In this document: in pieces, positions 50,101 through 60,600 of the stretch
How the letters are laid out: every line of letters starts with the position of its first letter
Position numbering within the stretch: the stretch's first letter is position 1
The notes under the pieces: generated by a model
The model's database searches: none
Seen by the model: the letters and a program-made list of their open reading frames with translations, nothing else
Told to the model about the DNA's origin: nothing
Source: Burhinus oedicnemus
Lineage: Eukaryota; Chordata; Aves; Charadriiformes; Burhinidae
Direction of reading: 5' to 3'
DNA: 64,000 nt
Assembly: GCA_008921705.1 (NCBI GenBank)
Contig: VFFE01007255.1
Span: 3,677,177 to 3,741,176, forward strand
Position numbers and translations under genes: made by a program

Positions 50101-53100
50101 GGCTTGTCATTTGTTCAGAAACCTCGCTGTTTATTGTTTGGCGTGGCCCATGGGGCTGGTGACGCAGGACAGTCTGGCTGGTCCTTTTTTCCACAGAGCT
50201 CTTCTCCTTTCCTCATCTCCCACACTCTTTCTTTTATCCTTTCCAGCCCAAATCCTTGGCCGGTGCAGAGCTGTGCTCTCGATTCTGTTGTGGAATGAGC
50301 GGCTGATGGTTCTGCAGCCCAGTGCTGTCTTGGTGTGGTAAGATGGGCTTCCTTTCCATCAGCGGTTGCCACAAACAGTTCAGAGTTATATTCTACTTAC
50401 TTAAATACTGAAAAGACAGGTTTTTAACTTAGGGAAGCTAAACTTCTGCACTCCTGTATTTCATACGTGTGCAGACCTGTGCCCACCTAAGAACTGATCT
50501 CAGCATGACCTGAGCTCTCAAAAGCTATCACGTTCCTAGAGTCTCATGACAGATAAAAAAATGCAGTAAAGGAGAGAGGTGGCTGCACACGCAGCTGTAG
50601 CACAAACCTCCCTCCCCACCTACTAGGTACCAGAGAATTTGCACAGGGGAGGGAAACTTTTAGAGTCCCTCCTGAAAAAGCCCCTCTCAGCCCAAGATCT
50701 GCTTGTCTAAAGCCAAGCGCTGTTGTCCTTTGGCTTCCTCCACCATTCATTCCTTCTTCCCACCCACCAAAAGGCAGCGGGTGACCCTGCTTAATTCCTG
50801 ACATCAAAAAGACCTTTGTCATCCCTATTGTAGCAGCCGCACCTCCTGACAGATCCCCGAAACCCTGGGATCTGCTGCTCACCTCCCGCCAGGCCCTGCC
50901 ACACCGGGCTGTGCTTCCCTTGCAGATTTAGAAGGTGGCAGGACCTGGAGGGCTCGCTCGCCTCTGCAATTTGCACAAATTAGGGGTTTTGGGGCAGGTG
51001 GGGGTTGCTTTGCTCTTGAAGCTGTTGTTTGGAACCATGCTGGAGCGGCTGCCTGGAAAAAGCTGACCTGGTGGCATTTGGGAGGGATGGTTTTCTGGTT
51101 GAGCAGGGGAGAGCAGGCAGCTGGGCTCACGCAGCAGCCTCGACAGCCATGTGGCAGGAAAATTGAAGCCCTTCCGTGCTCCTGCAGCATCTCCTGGTCT
51201 CTGTATGATAACACCCAGCTCACAGGGACACATTTCTGAGACATGGATGAATTCTGCTATGGAAATCATTTCCCTACCTTTGCATACGTGTTTTGAAGTC
51301 AATTCATTTTGTACAGACAATGCTCCGTTGTTTGCTCTCTGCAAACAAATGCTCGTGTTGTACCAGACAAACTGTTTGCAGTTGAGTTTGGGTGGGTTTT
51401 TTTTGTTTTGTTTTGTTTTGTTTTTTTTAAAGTGCTACATTAAGAAATAAATACCAAGGACGTTCATCCGGTCCAGAAACATGAATAAAAATACTACAGC
51501 TCATCTAGCCCGACAAAATGAAGCAACAGGCTAAATTTCAAACATTTATGACCCAACCCCACTGCCAGCAAAGGGAACCAACAACAGCTGTGTCAAAATA
51601 ACTGCTCTGGGAAAGCCACGCTGCAACGCCACCGTCCCGTACCCGAGAAGGGAGGAAAAGCACAACCTGGCTCCTCCCGAGCAGCTCACAACCCTGCCAG
51701 ACAGCTGGGCTCCGGGCAAGCCCCACGGTGCTTCCTACGGATACATCAAGAGGACACGATGTGAGTTGCTTTCTGCAGATGAGGAGCACTTGATAGCAGA
51801 GAAAAGGATTTTTTAGTGGGTTTTTTTTCCAGAAACGAGGAAGACCAGCCTTCAGGGAGACTGCTCAGCCAGCTAGACCGCTCAGCTGCCTCATCGTCTC
51901 TTAGCACCCTCACCCAGCCCTAGGTAAATACCTCCCACCACGCAGTTAGGGAACACTTTATCCAAAATGATTAACTGACTGCCTAATCACCAGCGCTCCA
52001 AGTTCCTTAGTTACAGAGCTTTCTCCAACACTCTTTAATCAGCACTTCAGGAAAGAGTCACCACGTGAACATCAGACGGCTTTAAAAACAAGCACGGTTT
52101 TACCTCCTTTGCAAGGGGAGCAGCCCGGAGGAGGGCAGCCCTAGAGCCCAGCATCCTGTCCCATGGAGCCGGGCGAGGGGAAGGCTGACGGCAAACTCAG
52201 CCCCCCGGGAGAGCCGAGCTGCAGAAAAGGCAACAGTCCCGTTGCTGACGGATCCTCCCTGCTTTCAGCCAGCCGAGGGGAGCAAAGCCGCAGCACAGCA
52301 AGGCTGCTCCCAGCAGCTTCGAAGAGCTGGGACCCGAGGACTGCTGGGAACCACACGGGTCCAGGGCTCCTTGGTCACAGTGGGACGTGATCCTCACCTA
52401 GCTGAGCTCCTGTGCTCCGAGGGCTGTTGGGCTTGCCCTGGCAGATGGCCAGGCCAGGGTCTCTCTCCTGATGTGTCCCCCTGGTCCATCCAGCCCTTGT
52501 TGCTGGTCTAGACCAGCCCGAGGAGGGGGGAGGGGATGCACGGTGCCCCATGTGCCAGCAGTGCTCTACCAGGAGGAAACAGGCTGGGAGCCGATGCTCT
52601 AGGGCGTGTGCAATGGTTTACCCCATTGCAAACCAACGAATTGCCCCGTATTGATCGTGGCAGCTGAGACGGCCACAGACACCAGCCGTAGGCCTGACAA
52701 TAAACGCAGACTCTGCAGAGCGTGGGACAGAGCCTGGGCAGATCTCAGACTGGAAAGGTGGCGTTTCTGTAGCTGGACTCAGGCTGTTAATGCTGAGCAC
52801 CACCTGCCAGTAGGAAGGTAAACGGGACCTGCCATTGTGCTGAGCGTGCCAGCATGGGAACAATTTCTTCTTGGAACCCAGACTTCAAATCCCAGTTAGG
52901 CTATACAGAAACAGGATGTACGCTGCTGCTCTGATGGGGGAAGGAGGGGGAGAAAACCTTTACCCTTAGGGATTATTTTGGGTGTGTTGGAGTTCCCAAA
53001 CAGCATCAGCTAAAAGACCCCTTGGGAGAGGGGGAAGAGCAGCTCATGTCAATAAAAAGTAATTTTTCTCATCCCACAAAGCCTGGGGATGCTCCACAGT

Positions 53101-53885
53101 GGGGCAGATACTAGGGAAGAACATTTGGGAGATGAGACTTGCTCATTTCAGCAAGGGCTGAGCAGTGGAAGTTACACAGAGGAGGGAAAGCTCACCTAAA
53201 GAAACAGCAAGTGCAGATTTTCCAGTACTGCTGCGTGGCTCCTGCAGCCAAGGCCAAGGGCTGTAGAAAGCAGTTTCACATCACCGTTGACTGCAAGCAT
53301 CATCAGTCTGCTAGTGAAGGTCACCCCTTCCCTTGTAACACATCTGCCTCTGTACAGGTACAGGACAAGCCCCCAAAATCACCTGCTTCAACAGGGTTTG
53401 GGTTTGCTTGGGGCTTGGCTTCCTCTGCCAGCAGCTCGGTGAAGTGACCCCAGTCATTGCGCAGCCGATACCATCACTGGTCTGCAGCCAAGGAGGCACC
53501 AGGGACAGGCAGCTGGAGGGGACAGGAGGGCTGCTCCATTCAGTAGCTGCCTGCACTTAGACTGGATCAAACATAACGTGGATCTGCACCCTTTGGCAAC
53601 CAAGTCCCTCTTTTAGAGGTTTCCAAATGACCAAGGAGCAAAGTCCCATGGATCTTCAGTTTTAAAGACAAATAAAACAAAATCTTTAAAAATATGGACT
53701 CACATGCAGAAAGAAATGTAGGGGGTTCAGTGCTGGGAGATCAGGAGCAGCAAGAGTCTGCAAACCCTTTGTAGATTGGGCTGCTGTGGACTGGGGTTGC
53801 ATGGGGGGAGGACTGGCCATGTCTTTGGCCACTTTGCAGCCTCAGCCTGCAGAGACAACACAGCCACAGAGACACACTTTCTATG
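50101..53885. other. Convergent CDK3-EVPL intergenic region
   Basis: 3.8 kb between the 3' ends of two convergent genes. Apart from a (TTTTG)n microsatellite I see nothing recognisable. Open frames are short and lack splice support or family resemblance. Confidence 0.65.
51397..51428. repeat. (TTTTG)n microsatellite
   Basis: T-runs broken by single G at 5-bp spacing, ending in a pure T run. Confidence 0.9.
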
Positions 53886-53891
53886 TTTATT
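53886..53891 (-). terminator. EVPL: Poly(A) signal, EVPL
   Basis: AATAAA on the minus strand, about 350 bp beyond the EVPL stop codon; implies a short 3' UTR of about 370 bp. Confidence 0.6.
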
Positions 53892-54240
53892 GCATGCAGA
53901 AGAATGACCCAACGCTCCGGTTCTCCCCCCTTTCTGGGCAGAACCGCTTTCAACTGACCGCCAGTAGAGTTCTCGCAATCAACCCCCCTTTGCTGTCACA
54001 GCAGCACCCAGGGGACTGCAGGGACCCCTGTGTGTCAGGCCCTTACACACTCACGATCACGCTTTCTTCCTCACATGGCCAAGCTGCGTTGGGGAGCAGA
54101 TAACTAAGAGAAGAGTATGCAGCCTTACATGCTAGACGCTCCGTTCCTGTGATCGCTGCTGCCTCCATGGGGAGAGGTGTTTGGAAGGGATGAATGATGA
54201 ACTCCTGAAGGAACCAGATCCAGTACGTGCCTGAATCTAC

Positions 54241-57200
54241 TCAATGCCTGAACCGTGAGAGCTTGGGGGAACGGCTCACCTGGTGGTACCGCTGATACCC
54301 CTCCGACGTGGCTGGGAGCAGCAGAAGGCTGCCCAGTGAATCCTTCTGGCAGAGGGCCATGGCCTCCTTGTAATTTATCTTCTCTTTAGTGACGGGGTCA
54401 ATGAGATCTTTTTCATAGTTGGACTCATCCTGGAGCCTGTTGGCCAAGTCGCCTGTTATCATGCCTGTCTGGGCAGCTTCCAGCACGGGGATGCGACCAG
54501 TTTTCTTGGGATCGATGAGCCCTCCGGTTAGATGCTGGACCTCCAGGTAGGGGAAAGCGCTGTCCTTGGTCATCCATCCCTTCTGAACTGCTTCCCCTAC
54601 AGACAGCCTTCGCTTGGTCACCGGGTCCTCAATCCCTGTGAAAGCTTTCTGGGCATTGAGCAGTCTCTGCATGTAGGTCCTGTCAATGAGCCCCCTCTCA
54701 ATTGCCTTGTGGACTGAGAAACGGTCCCGAGAAATGAGGTCTATGATGCCCCCCGTGGCAGCCTGGGCTTCCAGGAGCTTCTGAGCTGTCATGGGATCAA
54801 GCAGCTTCTTCGCAACAGCAGTCTTGATGTTGTACTTGGTGTCAGTGGTGGTGTCGTACACCCCGGCAATGGGTGATGTGTCATCACAGAAGCCCTTCTG
54901 CGAGGCTGGGGGGAAGAAACTTTGGGTTTGGTGGGTGGTGGGCGATGAGAGCGGGGATTTGGAGATAATAGAGCCAATAGAGAGGGATGGGGGAGGCTTG
55001 GATTCCCCAGCCACCAGCAAGGCAAATTCAGAGATGGGAATCTTGCCATCCCGGTACAGCTGATACTCCTCCTTTGTGATCCTCCTCAGCCTTAGCGCAT
55101 CATCGATGGAGTACTGCTTCCCACTTTTCTTGTCAAGGAGAACTGAGACTTCCCCATTTGGGCCCAGGGTGGTGACTTCCTCCCAGTCACACTCCAGCTC
55201 TTGCAGCTGGATGTACTGGCCTCTGTCTATGATACCTCTCTTATAGGCCTCATAAGGGGACATATCCTTCCCTGTGTCAGGGTCCAAGATGGAGATCTTG
55301 GTGGAGAGGTTTGTCTCTCTCATCTGGGTTTCGTGATTGATTTCTTCCCGGTTGACCCTTGACTGAAGATCTCGAATGAACCTCTCCTTGTTGTAGATCT
55401 GGTCCTTCTCTCTAAGGATGTCTGCCTCCAGCAGGGAAAACTCATGTTCCAGCTGCTTCTTCTTCTGCCTGTCATTCTCAGTCCGTTGGTTGAGCAGTTT
55501 GGACTCCTCCCGAAGGAAGAGGACTTTCTGCTGCTTCTGCCTCTCCAGCTCCCGCAGTTCACTCTCCAAGTTGGCTCTCTCCTGGATGGCCAGGTTCCTG
55601 GCTTTCTGCAGCTCTGTCTCTTCACGAGCCCATGTCCTCTTCATGCCTTCAGCTCTCTCGATCTTCTCCCTGAGCCGCCGTACCTCCTCCTCTGCCTTTT
55701 GCTTGGCTCCTCTCTCCCTGTTCAGCAGCTCCCAGATGCGTGCACGTTCACTCTCCAGTGCTCTGTCCTTTTCCACTCGAATCACCTCCTTGTAGATGGT
55801 CTTCTCCTGGGATTTTGTTTTCTGCAGAACATCAACTTGCATCTGCAGGTTCTTGCATTCTCTCTGCAAGTTCAGCACCTCCATCTTCTCACGGTCCAGC
55901 TCCAAGCGCAGGTTGCTGGCAGACTGTTCGAGGACTGGATCCTTCTCCAACTTGACCACTTCTTCCATAATGATCTTTTCTTGCACTGGGGCTGGGCTCT
56001 CCTCCAGCTCCTTTATTCGCAATGTAATTTGTCTCATCTCCTTCTCCAGTGCAAGCCTCTTGCTTCGATCCTCCTGAAAGTTGAGCAACTTCTCTTGCTC
56101 TTCTACCAGTGCACGAACCTGTTGCACGTCACGTTCCAGACGACGCCTGTTGCTCACCTCCTCATCCAGACTCCGGCTCAGCCTGTTGTGCTCATCTCGG
56201 AGCTTTGGATCCTTTTGAGTCAGTATCACCTCTTGAACAACTACCTTTTCCTCTGGCTTTCGCCTCTCCAGTAGCATATATTTATTCTGCAAGTCATAGA
56301 TTGCATCCTCTGCAGCTCTCCTCTTTTGAGACATGTTACGCACCTCTTGACGGAGGCGATCAGCTTCTTTTTCCAAGAGTGGGTCATTCTCATATCGGAT
56401 TACTTCCTTGTTGACCAGCTTGGTTTCCACCTTGGATCTCTCTCTCTTCCATTCATCCCTTTCACCCTGCAGCCTGATGAGCTGCTCTTGCGTCCTGCCG
56501 TTGGTGTTCACTAGTTCATTGAGCTGTTGTTTCAGCCTGTCAATTTCTCTTAGAATCTCTGGACTCTTCTCATGTTTCACCACCTCCTCTATAACCTCCT
56601 TAAGTTCCACCACTGGTTTCTGTGACCTGAGGACATTGAGCTCTGCTAAGGCCTCTTCCAGTTCACTGTCAATCTTTGTCCTTTTCAGAGTAACTTCCTG
56701 CAGCTCCCTTTTCAGGTGTGTAATTTGCCGCTCTGTTTCAGGATCCACCAGGAAAATCTCATTGACCCTCTCTTTAACCTCTACCCTTGGTTTTTGCTTT
56801 TCTGCAATACTGTACTGGCTCTGCAGCTCTCCCAGCTCACCGATAAGCATCAAGTTCTTGCTTCTCTCTTCTTCAATCAGAGTTTTAAGCTCGGAAGACT
56901 CTCTCAATAACTCTGGGTCCTGCTCTACCTGCTTCACCTCCTTAACAATAATTTTGGGTTCTGCTGTTTCAATTAGTCTTTCCACCTCCTCAATCTTGTT
57001 CTTCACCTTCACTATTGCTTCTTCTGCAGACTTCCTCTTGAAGGATTCCTCATCAATTTGTAGCTGCAGGGTCCTAACAGACTTCAGCATTTCTGGGTTT
57101 TTCTCCAGTTTGATCAGCTCCTTCACCACCACTTTCTCTCGGATATTTGGCTGCTTTCGCTCCAGCATGTGCAGCTCTCTCTTAAGCTGCTCAAGTTCAG

Positions 57201-57690
57201 AAGCAGCGGCCAAGCTTTCCTCCTGGAGACGTTTGATCTCCTGACGAAGACTGGCTGCTTGGCTATCCAGGCTTGGATCTTTCTCAATTTTTGTGATCTC
57301 TTTGGTGAGGAGTTGGGCAGGAATGACTTTCTTCTCGCTCTCCATCTGGGCAAGCTTCCGGCTCATCACTTCAATGTCTTCTTGCAGGCTCTGCCTCTTT
57401 TTGCCTTCCTCTTCAATCTGCTGCACCATCTTAGACAGATTGCTCTCCACCTGTGGGTCTCTGTAATATTCTATCACCTCCTTCTCTTCCACTCTTTCAA
57501 TTGGCTTCTGAGTCTTCAACATTAGCAGCTTGTTTCTGTGTTCCTCCAGGTCCTCTTCAGTCTTGGCCACTTTCCTCCTTTCCTCCTCCAGCTGTGATTT
57601 CAACCCCTCAGATTCCCTGCTTGTTGTGGCTTTGTTTTCAGATTGCTGGGTTTGCTCACGTACAGCTTCAATATCCTCATGCACTTCCTT
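54241..57690 (-). CDS. EVPL: EVPL giant terminal exon: rod, linker, plectin repeats
   Basis: A 3,450-bp exon, open throughout, entered in phase 0 after an acceptor preceded by a T-rich tract (A-run at 57717-57733 on the plus strand). The rod carries about ten copies of a KEV-x3-EKDP-like motif at nearly constant spacing (proline or equivalent at exon residues 79, 139, 199, 259, 317, 377, 437, 495, 585 and 643). Putting rod and tail in one huge exon is typical of plakin genes. Confidence 0.97.
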   Translation of the reverse strand, partial: KEVHEDIEAVREQTQQSENKATTSRESEGLKSQLEEERRKVAKTEEDLEEHRNKLLMLKTQKPIERVEEKEVIEYYRDPQVESNLSKMVQQIEEEGKKRQSLQEDIEVMSRKLAQMESEKKVIPAQLLTKEITKIEKDPSLDSQAASLRQEIKRLQEESLAAASELEQLKRELHMLERKQPNIREKVVVKELIKLEKNPEMLKSVRTLQLQIDEESFKRKSAEEAIVKVKNKIEEVERLIETAEPKIIVKEVKQVEQDPELLRESSELKTLIEEERSKNLMLIGELGELQSQYSIAEKQKPRVEVKERVNEIFLVDPETERQITHLKRELQEVTLKRTKIDSELEEALAELNVLRSQKPVVELKEVIEEVVKHEKSPEILREIDRLKQQLNELVNTNGRTQEQLIRLQGERDEWKRERSKVETKLVNKEVIRYENDPLLEKEADRLRQEVRNMSQKRRAAEDAIYDLQNKYMLLERRKPEEKVVVQEVILTQKDPKLRDEHNRLSRSLDEEVSNRRRLERDVQQVRALVEEQEKLLNFQEDRSKRLALEKEMRQITLRIKELEESPAPVQEKIIMEEVVKLEKDPVLEQSASNLRLELDREKMEVLNLQRECKNLQMQVDVLQKTKSQEKTIYKEVIRVEKDRALESERARIWELLNRERGAKQKAEEEVRRLREKIERAEGMKRTWAREETELQKARNLAIQERANLESELRELERQKQQKVLFLREESKLLNQRTENDRQKKKQLEHEFSLLEADILREKDQIYNKERFIRDLQSRVNREEINHETQMRETNLSTKISILDPDTGKDMSPYEAYKRGIIDRGQYIQLQELECDWEEVTTLGPNGEVSVLLDKKSGKQYSIDDALRLRRITKEEYQLYRDGKIPISEFALLVAGESKPPPSLSIGSIISKSPLSSPTTHQTQSFFPPASQKGFCDDTSPIAGVYDTTTDTKYNIKTAVAKKLLDPMTAQKLLEAQAATGGIIDLISRDRFSVHKAIERGLIDRTYMQRLLNAQKAFTGIEDPVTKRRLSVGEAVQKGWMTKDSAFPYLEVQHLTGGLIDPKKTGRIPVLEAAQTGMITGDLANRLQDESNYEKDLIDPVTKEKINYKEAMALCQKDSLGSLLLLPATSEGYQRYHQVSRSPKLSRFRH

Positions 57691-60600
57691 CTGCAAGGGA
57701 AAACCAAAAAAGAATTTAAAAAAAAAAAAAAAAGGTAGGGAAACCAAGTCACTTTTTGAATCTGGCGTAGAGGCCTTTTCCATGACAAGGCAAGGTAGGA
57801 GACAGAACTGGTACAGAATCTCCAGGGAACCTCCAAATGGCAAATGAGGACACATTCCCACTATTTCACACAACTGTCTTGGTGTGTCTTCCCCTTGTCA
57901 GGGAGGCGCTGCAGCAGCCCACAAAGGTGCTTTGTGCTGCCTTGTTGTATCTGCAGCTGAGGGAGGGTAACATGGCCAGTGCCCGCTGCGCAGCTGGTTC
58001 ATGGTAGCACCACAGAGCGCCCCAGTTTAATCTCTTGTCACAGAATCACCGGGGTTGAAAGGGACCTCTGGAGATCATCTAGTCCAACCCCCCTGCCAGA
58101 GCAGGGTCACCCACAGCAGGTTGCACAGGATGGCATCTGGGCGGGTTTGGAATGTCTCCAGAGTCAGAGACTCCACCACCTCTCTGAGCAGCCTCTTCCA
58201 GTGCTCTGCCACCCTCCAAGTGAATAAGTTCCTCCTCATGTTTAGATGGAACTTCCTGTGTTCCAGTTTGTGCCCATTACCTCTTGTCCTTCCTGAGCGC
58301 ACTGGAAGTCATCCAGACCAGAGACCTTTCCTATGGGTGAATCAAGCCCTAGAAAGGCACGAGTCCTATTGTTTGAATTGTTTCCAGAAGGTTGTGAGCA
58401 CTAAATTCCAGCCACATCCACAGATGAATCTGAAATTGTCAGTCTGTGAACACTGATTAGATACAGCTGAGAACAGGACTTAAGAGCCCTAATCTTTTTT
58501 CCTAGCATAAACTACAGCTTCAGTAAAGAGTTGGGGGCCCATAGAGGTGACGAAAGTCACAACCTAAGATCAGCGTCCATGAAACTGTGGTTATTCATGG
58601 TCTTTTTCTCACAGGAGTTTCCATTCCTGTCCTTCCTTGCACCTGGATGTGGAGATTCCGGGAGGGGTGGGGGGATGCCAGGCTGAGCATATTGCTGACA
58701 GCTTTAGGAAGATCATTTCAACCCCCAATCTAGAGTACCCCAATCTTGCCATGAGTTGTTAGCTGGTACCTTCTCAACAATCTTCTTGGCAAACTCCAGC
58801 CGACTGAGCTGCTGTTTATTTTCTGCTGCCAGCTCCATGTAGAGCTTGGTTACATCATTTTCCTGGAAAACAAACAGCGGTGAGAGCCTTGTCCCCCTCG
58901 CCCTGACACAGCTCTGTTGGATGGCACAGTCTCCCACCCCTCCTTTCACCTGGATGCACTTTGTGTAGTGCACTATTCCAGGGATTTCCAGTGTTTTCAC
59001 ATCTGACTTTCTAGAGAGACACGGAGTCTAAGGACTCACAGAGGCCATCCTGTCCCCTTTATTTATATGCCTGTTGGATGGCTGCTAGCCTACACGGAGT
59101 CCAGACTTCCATATTCACCTCGGGCCACACACGGATGGCAGCTGGCAAATAGCCCAAGCTGACGCAGGAGAACTGGGGTGTAATTGGGAAGAGCAGCCAG
59201 AAGCTCTGGCTCAGTCCTGTCCCCGGTATCTACTTGCCTGTTCTGCCCAGGTAGATGGCAGCCAGTCTTTAATGCACTACTAAAACAGGTCCCCAGATTT
59301 GGAGAAAACGTGACACAACAAACACCACTCGGCAGTAATACTCAGAAAGGTGGAAAATGACCCGCTCTTTGCCATGCTTCTGCAGGGCTGAGACAAAGGT
59401 TGAAGGCCTCCTCTAAACCCACGCCTAGAAAAAGCATTGGATTCTTCTGGAAACAGAGCTGTTTCTACACAGAGACATGTTTTATATTTAAATAGCAAGT
59501 CATACTCAAAGCTCAAGGGAGATCTGGCAGAACAGTAACAATCTACAACGACCTTGTTGATCCCAAATGCAGAAAGTGTGTAAATAAAAGGGTTTGGAGG
59601 AGAACATCTAATTCACCTACATCAAGGGGTGCCTGTGCAAGCCCGCACACCTGCCCTGTAAGTTTTATCTTCACACACAATATGGTAAGGAGACATCATG
59701 AGCAATCTCAACCACAGGTACCAGACACAGCCCTAATTCTGGATCTCACATGCTGCTTTGCCCCGTAGACAAAGAGATCCCTGATGACATTTGTCCTTGG
59801 GATGAGGACCCTGATCAGCTGTGGCTGTAAGAGTGGATTAAGGCCTTGCAGAGCACATGGGGCTTGGGTAAGGACCTAGACAACAGTTCCCACACCTTCA
59901 TCTTAGCATTTTACCTGGGCCTGGATGCTTTCTTGTAGGGGGGTCACACGCAGCCTCTTTGCAGCAAAGTCAGTCAGGGAAGGGTCCAGAGAAGAGCTGT
60001 ATTTGCCTGCTTGGAGTTCATAGTCCTGTTCAGAGCAGAAACAGAAGAATCAGTTGGGGTCTCTCGAGTGAGACGCTAGGAGAATGCTACATGGGAAAAC
60101 CCAGCCATACATTGAGGGTAGACTGCACGTTCCGGGATAGTCTGACCACTGCGTTCTTCTCGGGCTCCTTGTTTTCAATCTCCTCCACCAGCCTCTGCAG
60201 GAGAGACACATGATGTTAAGGACAGATTGAGATACAGCAACCAGTAATACTCTTGCAGGCAAGAGCGGTAGCTCAGCCTGGTACTGAAGGAAAAGTGAGA
60301 ACAAGAGGACATTTAGGAAAGCCTCCTGGGCTTTAGAGGATCTCAGCAGCACTCTCATTGACCATGCCCTGCCTCACTGATTTCTCATGAGACAAATACC
60401 AGCCAACACAGAGACCTTCACATCTCATCAGCTGAGCTAGTCAGCTTAGGATCTGCTCAAGGAGAGAAAGATGCAGGGCCCAGATGCAACATCTCAGCAC
60501 AAGGTGCAATCTTTCAGGATTTGAATGTGTCCTCTCTGTTGAGAAGATATCAACCTAGGGGTGACTAGCATAGGTGAGGACACCAGCACTGTGATGAACA

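Noticed and set aside
55444..56274. 276-codon open frame on the plus strand
   Set aside because: It is antisense to the EVPL terminal exon; heptad codon bias in the real frame keeps the opposite strand open. Leu-rich with no family resemblance.
56408..57244. 278-codon Ser/Leu-rich open frame on the plus strand
   Set aside because: Another antisense shadow of the EVPL rod.
59280..59516. Possible EVPL exon between 58862 and 59915
   Set aside because: No flanking splice sites in phase and no heptad pattern; the adjacent exons join in phase 0 without it.
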